Of a stretch of DNA of 64,000 nt, positions 13,607 to 25,980 are shown piece after piece. The notes beneath the pieces were generated by a model. The model worked only from the letters and a program-made list of their open reading frames with translations. It was not told where the DNA came from and did no database searches. This DNA comes from Atrichornis clamosus. Taxonomy: Eukaryota > Chordata > Aves > Passeriformes > Menuridae. The stretch spans positions 62,001 to 126,000 of the forward strand of contig WBMZ01002697.1 in NCBI GenBank assembly GCA_013400975.1, in the 5' to 3' direction. Position numbers and translations under genes: made by a program. How positions within the stretch are numbered: the first letter of the stretch is position 1; each line of letters starts with the position of its first letter.

Positions 13607-13879
13607 ATTTTTAGACAGACCACAGTCTTCTGTCCATTCCTCTCCCAGTGTATGCACAGGGACCATTCCCAGGCAAAACAGGGTGCATCCGCTCCTGGTT
13701 CATCCCTTGTGTGATCCCCTCAGGGCTGTTGGAACAGGGAAAACTGTGCTGGCTGCACCGTGATCTCCACCGTGAGCCCCGCAGTGGACGGCTCTGGCTG
13801 CTTCCTCCGGGCACCGTGTGCCTGAGGCTTTGTCATGGCGACTGCTCAACGCAGGCCTCAGTTAGCATGACTAGAGCTG

Positions 13880-14090
13880 GACCGGGTGTATTTGCATGTC
13901 TGGTATCAGTCTGAGTGTATTTATCTCCGGCTAACACCATCACAGTTAATAATCTCTCTGTAATTGAAACTTGCCTTTGACATCACCTCCCGCCTGACTA
14001 ATTGGATTGTGCCTCGTTATTCGCCCTCTCCTTTTATTCTCCCTCTCCTGATCAGCCTGAAAGGTAACTCCCCAGCAGCATTACACTAAA
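13880..14090. promoter_or_regulatory. Possible enhancer-like element with homeodomain cores
   Basis: Seen: two TAATTG cores ('tgtaattgaaact' and 'ctaattggattgtg', the second overlapping an inverted CCAAT), a CRE-like 'tgacatcacc', an octamer-like 'tatttgcatg', and a pyrimidine block, all inside about 200 bases free of simple repeats. It begins about 275 bases downstream of a CR1 copy. Established: such motif clusters are common in distal enhancers. Inferred: regulatory function. No promoter or gene start is visible next to it. Confidence 0.2.
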
Positions 14091-16332
14091 ACCAAATTGA
14101 CCTGTCACAGAAACTAAGACATTCTTTACATAAGCCCTTCCTGAACCAGGTGTGTGAAGGAGGTGAAAGTTTGTGCATGGTGGAGTTCAGCGACTCCTTG
14201 TGTCACCCAAGATTTTGGAAGTCAGTTTGGCTCTTGCTTTGCTTTCACCCTAACTGTTTCCATCAAGACAATATGGGATTTTAGAGGCTTGCAAATCTGA
14301 ATGTTAGCATCATATTCTCTCAGGATATGTAAATGAACATATGAATTGTGGAATATTAAAATTGTGTTCTTGGGGTAGTTTAGAGCATACAACACACCCT
14401 TCCTAATGCTATTTATAAACATGGGGAGAGAAGTGAATGTCTCAGTTAAAAGAGCCAGCTGACTTTGTGGCTTACAACATACAAAGATCTTTCCTCATAA
14501 TGTTTGCATTTGTGGGAATATTTCTTTTTCCTACACTTTGTCATGCACTGAATTTAAATGACGGATCTCTTGCACGATAACTGATGTGGCTGTGATACAG
14601 CTGGCAGGCAACCTAAGACATTCTTTAATTTTTAAATAAATATGTTAAAATAACAGTGATTGAAACCGCAGCTATATAAAACTTAATATAAATAACCTGA
14701 ATTAAATAAAGACAGCTATAACTTTATAACTCGAATTCACCTATGGATTCTGTATCACTTAATCCATTATTCTAAAAACATTTCTAGGGAGAACATACAA
14801 GCTGACTGCCATGGCTTTTCTTGGAGGGACAGAAAGGACTTCTTGCTCCTTAAGTCACCTGTCAGTTTCTTAAAACTGTGAAGAGTGACAGGACATCATG
14901 TTTTTCTATATACAGACAGAGTACCTGAATAATACAGAGATCATTTTCAACACTGAGATTAACTTTTCCACTACAAGAAACATGTAACATTTCCACGCAA
15001 TGCCTGCATGAATCCACAGCTGGTGTAAATCAGCAAATTCCCATCGACTCCTTACTCAATGCAGTGTAGCTTCAGGAAGTGCCTGGCATTGTTATCAAAA
15101 GTGCAAACAAGAGATCAGCCAAAAATCTCAGACACAACCAACACTGGAAATTCAGTGCAACAGCATCATGGACATGATGCGGAAATGTTGTGTGAATTTA
15201 TCTGAAACAACTAAAATCTGGGTTGGGGTTTTTTTTTTCCCTCACTCCAGAAGTGGTGTAGCCATGTCACATATACCAGAGAAAAAAGAGTATAATATAA
15301 GTAGTATATATTACTTAACACAAGTGCTATTCCAAGCATGCAACATAAATCCTACTCCTCGTTTTAGCAGCTGTAGCAATCCCAGTTCTCTTGGGAGCAA
15401 TGGAAGTCTTGGCTACCCCTGCTGCGTCCTGCACCTCCCACTCCCACCCTTGGAGTGGGGTGAAAGGATTTGGGAGAGATTTACTGTGGCAAGAAGCCTG
15501 AGCCTATCTATTTAATTCCAGAGCTATTTTCCCTTTGTAGTAGGAAAGCACACAGCCTCTCTTTGTGCAGCACTTTGTGGTGTAAAACTTCTCTTGATTA
15601 AAGCACTGCATTAAATGCAAGGCTTTTGCAGTCCCGTCATTGACTGGTTACGGTGACGTCCTTCTGCTTCATCTGCTCCTGCTCGCGCTGGGATCTCCCA
15701 GGCTTTCCAGCACGTGAAATATTTGGGTGCTGTTAGATTTATATCTGAGTGAGTCTCAGGTTGAGATTTTTCATATTGTTTAGGGGAGTAGGATGCCAAA
15801 TTCCCACCACACTGATGAGAAAGTAACCTTTCCCATTCAAAAAGGGCTCTTGTGCCTCAGCTGAAGGATTTCACTCACACTAGGAAAAACCTTTACAGTG
15901 CAGAGACTGTTAACTGTTTGTTACTAACTCTTAACTGAATTTTTACAGATCAGGTGCTGCTCTCACAGGTGACCAGAAAAAACAAAGGTGATTAAATTCC
16001 TTTCATTATAATCAACATGATTGACTTGATTTTGCAACCTTTGAGAAGGTCTGATGGATTCCGTTGGGTCCTGCAGTGCCCTTCCCCATACCAGCTGCCC
16101 TTCTCTATGTCAGAAGCTATACAATAAAGGTTCATGGGCTCTATCCTGTAAATAATGTTGATTTCTGTCTCCTAAAACAAGATTAATACTTGGCTGGAAA
16201 ACAACTTTTTCTAATAATATTCTGTGTAAAAAAACCACACTCTTGTTTGAATGGAAAAGGATAAAGATGGCCTGTCTGATTTTATTTCCTTAAAAATTAT
16301 TTATTTCCTCTCCCCTCCATGTTTTTGTGCAG

Positions 16333-16437
16333 CTTTTGGAATCCCTAAAGACTCTGTATCTAACTACATCAAGCAAGAACAATTTCTTCCCTTAATCCCT
16401 GAAGCTCAGCAACAACGTTGTTTCAAGCACCTGGAAG
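16333..16437 (+). other. Exon-like open segment, 105 bases, phase 1-1 (hypothetical)
   Basis: Seen: a pyrimidine-rich tract and acceptor ('ctcccctccatgtttttgtg' then CAG|), 105 bases open in one frame only, and a strong donor (GGAAG|GTAAGA, GT at 16438). The length is a multiple of three, so the segment would be a cassette entered and left in phase 1. The peptide contains FGIPKDSVSNYIKQEQF and ends QQQRCFKHLE; the other two frames contain stops. There is no signal peptide, membrane segment or recognised domain. If joined to the segment at 18545, the frame would run 25 codons into it and stop. It could be a cassette exon of an unseen gene, a lncRNA exon, or a chance pseudo-exon. Confidence 0.25.
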
Positions 16438-16765
16438 GTAAGAACAGGTGTTGCAATTTTTCTTCAGCACAATTTAATTTTTTTTTTCAGGGTTATTAAT
16501 AACTAAAATGGGGGATTTTCATCCTTGTGTTCTTTTTTGTTTTGGAGCTTCCAAAAGGTCACAAATGATCTAAAGTTTCAGGAGGGTCTCTGGTTACTTC
16601 CACGAAGGCAGCACAAGTGCCCAAACTGTAAGATTGGACTTGTACCCAGATGGGATGACAGAAGGCTACTTTTATTAAAGTTCTCATAGGTAAAAGAGAG
16701 GAAAAGGAGGGAACTAAAGCTCAGCTTCAAATGCATCTTCAGCCTGCTGCATGTGAGGCTTTGAT

Positions 16766-16797
16766 TTACTGATCTCACTGATTCACTGATCTCACTG
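16766..16797. repeat. Tandem duplication, 2 x 16 bases
   Basis: The unit 'ttactgatctcactga' is followed directly by 'ttcactgatctcactg', the two differing by a single-base offset. This is probably a replication-slippage duplication. Confidence 0.8.
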
Positions 16798-18544
16798 TAG
16801 GCACCCACAGTAACCTTTGCTCCTGTATAGCAGAACTGAGATGAGCATAAACAATGCAGCTGCTTTCATCACCTAACAAGGATAATTTATAGATCGGGAC
16901 CTGTGGATAACTCTCTTACACAGCCACCAGCTAGATGAAGCAGAACCTGCTCTGAATAACCACGATCATTCCATGAAACCTCTCACAGAGTGATCCCTAC
17001 AGCTCCTGGTGACTTCGCTGTTGCCACAGAAGCTTTTTGTCCCTCAGTAGGACTGTGGTGCCGTGTAACTAAGCAGATGAGGGTTTGTTTTCCTTATTTC
17101 CCTGTTTTGTTGCCCTTGGCAAGCACACTGCTGCTGCCTGCACACCTATAATCTTCAGTAGAACCTGATATGCTGAATCTCTTCCACGTTCATCTAATCT
17201 ATGCCATGGTAGTATTTGCAAGAACAGAGCATGCCAGGAGTGAGTTAATGTTTGCATAAAAGAGAGAAGTTAATCAGAACTAGGCAAGCTCTAAGCTACC
17301 AAGCTGGCTTGGCTTATTGACAGCCTGTTAATGCAAAATGCAGACAATGTTAATTGTTAAATACACTGGTCATTCTTTGCAAATTCTCACCAAACTAAAT
17401 CCAACTTCGGAGTAAAAGAATGAATTCAGCTTCATCTGAAATAGGGATACTCCTATTTTAGCGTGTGGGTATTCCTAGTACTCTTCTGTCCCTTTCATCT
17501 TTTGTATACACTTTTCCATTCTGTGTGAGACAGAAATCTGTGAAGCACCACCACAAAACCTGCTGGCTACTGCTCCAGACTGGATGTGGGACCTCAGCAT
17601 GTTCCCCCACACTGCCCAGAGACATCCCTCTGCTGCAATGCTTCTGAGAAGTCATTCTTTAATTCTCGTTGCTGTTTGGCAATTAATACTTTAAGGATCA
17701 CAAAGTTTGTTGCACTGAACACGGCAGCCTAAATAGTTGTAAATTCTGTGAACTTCACAGTAACATGAGACCCAGCTGAATGTTTGGATGCCTTGCTGCA
17801 TCCAAGTTTGGGACACATTCTTTGGTGCAAATCTATTAATATAAAGGTAAGGGCTTATTTAGTTATAGATCCTTAGAGCCACTTCCTTTTTGGAGTGCAG
17901 ATATTAACAGTGATTGCAAAAAAACTAAGTCATGTCTTTAATTTGTTGTAAAAATAAAAGACACCTCCCTAACTTTTAATAACATGATACCCTGTGCTCT
18001 TTCCAACCTTCTATAAATGGTCTTAAAAAGAAAACCCTGAATCTGTGAAATATGGCAGGTCCATTTAACATCTGGAAGTGCTCTCGTGGCCGTCTTCACT
18101 CGCTTCAAGACAGTGAAAAACGAGGCTGTCTGATTTCGTGATACCCATACAAGGAGTCCCAAGTAGCATCATTGCTAGTAAATAAAAGATTACATTTTCT
18201 ACACTGGAGATGGGTGTTTTAAATTTTGGGCTTGGGCATTTCCCGAGGGCCTGTTACTCACGCAGAATGTTGGGAGCTGTTTGTTTTCAGTTCCTAACTA
18301 GAGCAGGCAAGCTGGTGCTCATTAGGTAATCTTTATTGGGCCATCTCTGCTGCATTTATGCTGAATAGTACCCTTATTACATGCTTAGTTCCATTTATTT
18401 CATCTGTTAAAATTAGATATTTCCACTGAATTTAAAAAGCATCCATGTTCTTGGCTAGCAGGCCCAGGATTTGAAGCTAACCATTAGAAACTATTTCTAA
18501 AGGAACTTTTTACATAGTTTATTATTTCCATCTCTTTTGTTCAG

Positions 18545-18660
18545 GAACAAGAGCTCACAATGCCTGTGGTACCAGTGCCCCCCATGGAAACTCAAGGGAA
18601 AGAGCACAGAGACAACTGTGTTAAAGAAATTAAAAGAACAAACAGACAAAACCCAAACAG
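18545..18660 (+). other. Exon-like segment, 116 bases, two frames open (hypothetical)
   Basis: Seen: an acceptor with a good pyrimidine stretch ('ttccatctcttttgtt' then CAG|) and a consensus donor (ACAG|GTGAGA, GT at 18661). Two of three frames are open throughout. One begins EQELTMPVVPVPPMETQ (phase 0 in, 2 out). The other includes SSQCLWYQCPPWKLKGK (phase 2 in, 1 out). The third frame, which the phase-1 exit of 16333-16437 would require, meets TAA near the end. Neither peptide is recognised. Having two open frames argues against strong coding constraint; a noncoding exon or chance are the main alternatives. Confidence 0.22.
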
Positions 18661-18792
18661 GTGAGAAAGTAAAAACTCAAACATTTCATTTTATATAATA
18701 AAATTTTAAAGATTTAAATAGTTCCAGGTTCAAAGGGTCCTCTGTATGTTCCTGCTAATAGTGTTGGGGTTTGTATCTTCCCTAAATAACTT

Positions 18793-18809
18793 AAAAAAAA
18801 AAAAAAAAA
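18793..18809 (+). repeat. Poly-A homopolymer, 17 bases
   Basis: Uninterrupted A run. No retroposon body is recognisable upstream. Confidence 0.9.
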
Positions 18810-21405
18810 GGAAATTCAAAGAAGCAGTTCTGGGCATTTTTAGCAGGTTGATTCCCTCTTTTGACATTTGCCATGTGCTCCCTGATTTACAGGCTTCTGT
18901 TTCAGACAGCTGTAGTGAAATAGCAGCCTTGATGAAGAAATAGGACATCAGAGCGGTCACAGCTTTGTGACTCAAAAAGATGTCTGGAAAAAGAAAAGCA
19001 CTTCCAATTAAATATTCAAAGAAATCAAATTGTTGTTCAGACACTTTCGTATAGAAAATGTTCACAGGGTTACACAGATGGCACTGAAAGATGCTGGTTT
19101 TGTCCTTTTAGTCAAATTCAGGTTTTAAATGTCTATTTTGCATTTTTGAGCTAAACCAATAAATACAGAACACCTTTCTCTGCAGGTATTTCAGGGGGAA
19201 AGTCTTCTCTGCATTTTAATGGACGTGCTCATTCAGACAGCACACAGCACCATGGGCATGGGGGACTTGTCACATACATCATTCATATCCATATCAACTG
19301 ATAAAAGGTTGAGAGAAACCTCGAGGTTTTTGCCAGATCTCACTACAACAAATTCAAGAATAGAGTGTTTGATAATTATGTAATCTTGGCTAGAGTTCCA
19401 CAATTAAATCAGTGAATTAGAGGATATTAAAGCACAGGGAAAATTACTGTGGGCATAAAGCAGGGTCCCAGATGGACTCGACCTACACAGCTGTGGGCTG
19501 AACCTCCTGTGAGGCTGCTGGACATGCTGGACACAGGGCAGTGACCCTCAACTGATTGCACAATGACCACCAGAGCCAGCTGATGGCCTGGTGTTAGGGT
19601 TTGACCGGTGACCTGGACATGGCAGTGTCTCTGTTGCATGAGCAGTATCTAAAATAACAGAGACTTCCTATTTATCCCTGAAGAGTTACAGCTTTTATAT
19701 CGAGCTTGTTTTCTCCTGGAGAAACTGCAACAAGCAGGGACGGTCAGCTGGAGACCTGGCCATCCTGTCACACACAGCAGACTTCACCAGGGCTGTGAGG
19801 AATGTCTTCCAGTAATTCCTCCCGAGATGGAAGTAATGATTTGGGATCTCATGACCTGTGCTGTGAACTGAACTTGTATCCTTTCTGAAAGAAGTTTGTT
19901 TGTAGAGATTTTCTTTGTATTTACTGTTCCAAACAAAGGAAGTTCTCTGTCATTTTCTTTCATTGCAAAATTTTCTTGGATGATTCCTTTGTATGTTTTT
20001 ACTTTCTTTTTTGTTTGTATGTTCTCTAGGAGGCACGGAAGACATTTCCAAACACTATATGAACCAGGCTTTTCCTTCTTAAGGTGACATGCCAGTCTTC
20101 AAAGGACTCTCATCTCTGTGCACTTGGGACTGTACTCCTAAGACAGAATTCCTTGGAAGCAGCCACAGACAGAGGGGTCATGAGTTTGGGGTGTCCTGTT
20201 TGATACAAATGGCTTGGGTTGTCAGATGACACATCGACTTCTTTGTTAATCCTTCCCAAGACAGCTCTTTCAAATTGGGAAACCTTAATAAATGCACCAC
20301 CTGAGAATAATGACTTACCGGTAGAATTGTCCCTTCCAGGACAAATATTCCTTATTCCAATGTGCCCCTTTGTACTGAATTTTCCTCACACTGGGAACAG
20401 GACCAGCTTACCCCAGCAGAGCCCCAGATCACCCTGACAGGCTCTGAGGGTGACCTTCCAGAGGGCCGGGCCATGACCCACTTCGGCTGCTGAGGCACCA
20501 CCACAAAATCCCCTGCCGTTCCCCACCTGCTGTAAATGACACTAAAGATAGAGCTGAGACAACAGTTTACTAGAAAATGTAATTGCAGGTCCATTTCTCT
20601 TCATTAATCTAATGTTAAACATAACCTAATACAGAGGTTCCATTTAAGGAACAGATGGCAAATACAAGGTTATGCAGATACAGATTAAATAATATTGGCA
20701 GCAGCTAATGCTTTTACACAAAGCACAAAGCTAATAAGTGTTAAATGTTCTTTAAAACTATGCCTAAATCATGGAAAACTAAATCCTTTCATAGATTTGT
20801 TTTTAAATTTCTTTAGTTGCAAAAGTATTTCAGTGAAGCTGCAGGGTAAAGAGCTCCCAAGATCTCTGCCTATAAAACTTCAAGATCCACTCTGTTAAAT
20901 ATTTAGAAGATTTTATTGCAATTTATATTTTTACTGAGTCACAGTATCAAACAAATACATTGTTTGAGCAGGGAAGCCAAGAGTTAGCTCACAAGAATTA
21001 AAGCTGAGGTGCTCGGGCTTTTCCATTGGGATGAACTGCTGGTTCAAGAATAGCACAGCAACATTTTGTTTGCCTAAGAAAAACCCCCAAAGAATTCAGC
21101 TCCCACATGATAAAGTGCAAACTGCTTTGTGAAGCAACATATTCCCCATTCTGCAGCTACGCATCTGGACATGGCCTGCACCAAAATCCTTTATTTGTCA
21201 CACTGCTGACACTTGCTGAATGGACATTTACCATGGCACTCAGCCTCCTTCCAGGGAAGACCAACCAAAGCTCCTTTTCCTGCACAGCTGCTGCTTTCCC
21301 ATGCAGGTGGATGGGGCTGAATCCCTGGGATATGGGAAAACAGTTTAGGATCACCCTGTGAGAGAATTTCTAGAAAAAGTGCAAAACAAAATTGGCCAAA
21401 CCCCG

Positions 21406-21520
21406 TCCTGGCTTTGGCTGAGTAAGAGTTAATTTCTTCACCCCACTCCCCACTTTGTTGTTTGGCTTGACAAGAAAGTGGCAGAAATGCTCCTGTTAAA
21501 AACTTGATGTTTTTCATTAT
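21406..21520. mobile_element. Possible decayed retroviral LTR scrap
   Basis: The words 'gtcctggctttggctgag' and 'agagttaatttcttcac' occur in the order and spacing I associate with the start of some bird endogenous retrovirus LTRs. No second LTR, primer binding site, polyadenylation block or coding remnant is seen. This is memory-based and weak. Confidence 0.2.
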
Positions 21521-21785
21521 TTTAAAACAATGATTTTGATGTCCAAGGGAATTTCCAGACTTACTTAACTAAGAAATAAGACAGACTCAGTTGACCTTGC
21601 AAGACCCCACCTCTGTGCTTGCCTCTGGCTGTAGCCAAGTGAGGGGGACAGAGGGAGGCTGTGTGTCCGAAAATGATCTGCTGGGTAGTTGGACCTTCCC
21701 AAGTATTATTTGAGAACCAGGATCTCACCTTTGAAAACGTCACAAATGAAAGCTGAAGAACTTGAGTGACTCAAAGAGAAAGCTT

Positions 21786-21862
21786 TTATTTTCTTTTTTT
21801 TCTCCTTTAACCTACTGCCCTCATTTTCTCTTTGCTGTCTCGTCTTCCTGTCTCTCTGTGTG
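21786..21862 (+). repeat. Pyrimidine-rich low-complexity tract
   Basis: T/C-rich stretch ending in a short TG run ('ctctgtgtgtgttttg'). It explains the lysine/arginine-rich part of the long minus-strand open frame at 21706-22170, which is therefore not called a gene. Confidence 0.7.
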
Positions 21863-24800
21863 TGTTTTGAGGTATGCAAATTTATACAAGCATATTTATA
21901 CTTAATCAAACAAAACCTCTTGCTTTGAAAACAACAATTATTCAAACATCTGGGGAAGAAAAACCAGTGAGTGGATGTTGTGCATTGAAACAAAATAAAG
22001 CAAGACAAAGAAACTCTAAATTTATTACAAAATGAAAACCCAGCACTTGCTAAACAATTTGCTTTAAGTGCAGTAATAATTCCTTGAGGCAGATGATACG
22101 AGGCCCTTGCACATGGGTTACATTTCAATAGTGAAATACAGCTCAATCTAGCAAGGAGATACAGCTCCAAAGTTTAGAGTAGGCTGTGGCTAGAAAATGT
22201 GCCTTTCAGAATCATTGCAGAGTCTAGATTGCTCTGCAACTTTTCAAACAGCCAAGATCATGGAGTTTTTGGTTGTATATTTTTTGTCCTTAATGATGGG
22301 ATGCCGCAGTCAGAGAGATGGATAGAGAGAGTATTTCATTAGAGGAATGGAATAACATAGATGTTATTTTCCATAATACCTACAAACTTGCTGTTCATTG
22401 ATTTGAGGAATTCACCCGAATTAAAAATACTTGGAGTTGAGCTGGCTTGCTGATCCCTCTTGCATGACAGGCATTCAAGGATGGAGGTGCTGGCGGTGTT
22501 GGGAAAGGGGAGGGTGGGACAGTGGTGTCACCTCCATGGAGCACAACACGCTGTACTGCCCAATTCCTGCTCACACTGAGCCACTGTGGAGCTCCTGTGA
22601 AGAGTCCAACTCAAGGTATTTTCCTGACCCCCACCCTGTTTTTCCTCTCCCCTATTCCTTCTCCAGTTTGTGAAAGCCCGGCTTGAAAATACTTAGAATC
22701 CATATTACTTAGGTGGATTTTCTTATGTATAAATATAGCATTGCACTGTTACGAATAATAAATTCTTTCCCTTCCTTAGCAGCCTCTAGCACACATAATT
22801 TTGGCTAGCAGCTTGAATAAACATGTCTCTTCCCATCAAGGCTGCATAAACATATTGGGTGCTGCCTGATCCAAGACACCTTTACTGTTTCCTAGGCATT
22901 TTGTACAGTCTGCTGCAGGATACTTTGGAAACTTTGGGGTTTCCAGCATAACTGAAAGCGCTCACTCCAGATATTTAATGTATAAATGATTTTTCTTTCG
23001 CAATCTCCCTCGCTCGCTCTCTCCCATGTTCCACTTGGAAAGCAAACTCCTCAGCATTCATTTTATGTGAGCTGCACTTCAGAGTGAAGCAGGACTACCA
23101 TTCTTCTTGTTTATTTTCTCCTGTCTCATCTTAAGTTTTCTGGGCTCTTGGAAGGCTCTTTGTCTCATTTTCCCACTTGGCATTGACTCAGTAATTGATT
23201 TTTCCTGGTTGTCTCCAAGGCTACGATGCTAAAAGGCCCCCGAGGAGTTGGGTGCCTGACTGGAAAGACACCAGAAATGAGGAGGCCCTGCTTCTCCTTG
23301 TTAGTTAGCAGAAACCAGGTTTTCTGGGATTTCCAAAGGAAAATACAGGGCTGCAAGCCCCAGATGTCCATGAGCTGTCTCTAATCCCTTCACCTCCTTT
23401 GCGAACCTGAGCAGATGCTTTCATCTCATGTGGATGACGTACATGTAGAGGTACTTCATGACTAATTGTGGAAGTCTAAAAGACAGCCTGTGGCAGAGCT
23501 TTGCCCGCAAGCCATGATGCTGTCCATGAGTCCTGCCGTGCTCCTGAGCCGTGGGAACAGGGACACCTGTACACTGCCAAAGTTTTCTCACAACCATCAG
23601 CAGGAATGCGCAGAGTTGCTCTGGAAAACGCTGTCTCAAATGGAAGTACTGTTGTTATTTAAATTATACTAGACCAAATCAACGAGCCAGATCTTTCATC
23701 CAGTCTAGACTCTTTGTGCTCTGGGTGGAGTTTATAAAAGTTAGAGTAATTTAGCTGATGATTTTTTTCTAGATTTTAAAGGTGTTTTGAAATTTTTAAA
23801 TTTTGAGGATGAAAAACAAGTGTTTTGAGAACTTTCTCCTGAGGAAAAGAAGTGTTTAGCTCAGGGTAGAGATTTTGCTAGGTAAAAGACACCAGACTAA
23901 CCAATACCACTCCTGGCTGGGTCATGAGGGCGAGGAACTTTTGTTGCATAAGTAGGTTTTTATAGAAAGTAAAACAGATCCAAAGAAGTGTATCAATCCA
24001 AATAGCCTCAAAATAGTGGTCAAAGACCTTAAACCCATATTATTCACATGAATAAATCTAACAATGGGACAGTTTTCATCCCTATTTCCTAATGTCAACC
24101 ATTTCACCCTCTCAGTTTAATCCCAGAAGTTCCTCTGTTCCTACAGGTGTGAGTTACCCCAATGTCTGACCCTCTGTGGGAAGGAGATGGGACCCTGACA
24201 CTTCCAATACCTCACCTGCTAAAAGGTCAGATGGCATAAGCTGAGCGAGGAGGTCATTGAAAGTGTCTTATCAATGTATTGCCTTTGAAATATAAAGAGA
24301 TCAAAGCTAGAATTTAGGGCAGAATTACTTAAGGATGTAGCTGACAGCTTATTTACATTATTATTAATGGCAGCATTAACAGGACAGTCACACCCCAAAG
24401 GAGTTTTGCACTGTACACACACGTAGAAAGGCAAATTCCCTGCCCAAATAGCAAACAACTGAAAAGAATGTATTTCCTTGTCTCTTTATTTATGACAGTG
24501 AAAATTTCAAACGGAGGCACTGAAGATTTAATTCCACTCTACAAAATCAAGATGTACTTTTCAGGAAAACTCGACCTTCATGAAACACAAGGAAGCATTT
24601 CAGATTTAGAGTCACCTGAGAAACTAGTGATGACACACTGACACAAATAATTCATTTTACTGTCTGTCCTAACCTTCTCAAATTTTTCCATCAATACTTT
24701 TCTTTCTGGCTGCATCATTATTTGAACTTACATGTTGCAGTGATAATTAATATGTATTCATATGGTTTGACCCATGAAAATTTCTGGTTACTTGGAAACT

Positions 24801-25779
24801 CTTCCCATTGTCCTGATTTCAATTAAACTGTTCCACTTTCTACCTTACAGTAGATTTTATTAAAATAAAATCTCATATTGGAGAAAACCTGGATATTTCT
24901 TGTAAGAAAGGGAAAATTTGATGGGTTTTAGGTATTCCAAGAATAGAAGCCTAAATTCTAAACATCTCGGATCATATCACCTTGGTCAGATTCACTGGAG
25001 GCTTTAGACTCCCAAATGAGATTTAGGGGCCTACTTCCAAGAATAGGATGCTCCACATTTCTCCTGGACCTCCATGTGTCAAGAATTATTTACACTTTAT
25101 CGACTGGCCCATTATTTTTTTCCTGTTGTTTCGTGAAATTTCAGAGTAGAGCTCTGCCTTGTTTGGGAGTGGTGCTGCTGATCAGCTGTGGTAGAGCTCC
25201 AAGGACATGCCAAAAATCCTGTTTGAGAGGGAAACAGTGTCACTGCCGTCCTGGATAGGACTGGTGGATACTGTGGACTTTTCCAGTCATATTTCAGTTA
25301 TGGCTATGACCAAGTTCTTTGGATCAAAATGTTCTAGTGCTCACTAAGTTTTGGGCATGACAGATTTCTGGCCAATTTCCCTAAGGATAGATCAATTTGA
25401 ATTACAAAAGCAACAAAAAAAAAATTCTACAGCTTCACCGGAAGATGGCAAGAACTGTGGCACCCTACCTCATAGCCCCAACTATAGATTAATGTTTATG
25501 TTATTTGTATGTTACAGAATAACATTTGTGTTATTATTTGCAGGAGCAAAACACTGATTACATCATGTACTAGAAAAAAACCGTAGTGAGGACACAAATC
25601 CCTGCCAGAAGGGAAGCGAACGTGGAGCCAGTGACCACATTTCTCCAAGAAACTTCTTTCTGCTTTGAACTACACTGCTCTCTTTTAAATACGACTTCTA
25701 CAGAAGGTGTTTGTTCCACTGTGAGGTGTTTTGGGGGGTTTTTTTTGTCCACAACTGAGTGCTCATTTCATGCTGTCAG

Positions 25780-25980
25780 ACTTTCCCGGGAAGGGAGTGC
25801 CAGGCGAGAGCAGGAGCTTCCCGCATTGGAAGCAGCGGGAGGAGCGAGAGGCGCCGGGAAAAGGCTGCACCCTCGGAGGTGCCCTCCATCCCTGGGAGCT
25901 TTTTGACTCAGAGGCTCACGCACAGCGGTCCTGTGGCAGGTCCACAAGTCGGTGCAGAGACAAATTCCCGTGCCCAGTCA
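25780..25980. other. Small CpG-rich, GC-rich patch
   Basis: In an AT-leaning neighbourhood this stretch of about 200 bases is clearly GC-rich and holds roughly a dozen CpG sites by hand count, for example around 'gcgggaggagcgagaggcgc'. Several frames are open across it for that reason. It is too short for a classical CpG island and has no TATA box, initiator or recognisable first exon beside it. It could be a weak orphan promoter or enhancer, or local GC-biased sequence. Confidence 0.4.

Noticed and set aside
21706..22170. 154-codon minus-strand open frame with a basic stretch
   Set aside because: The basic stretch is the translation of a pyrimidine-rich low-complexity tract.
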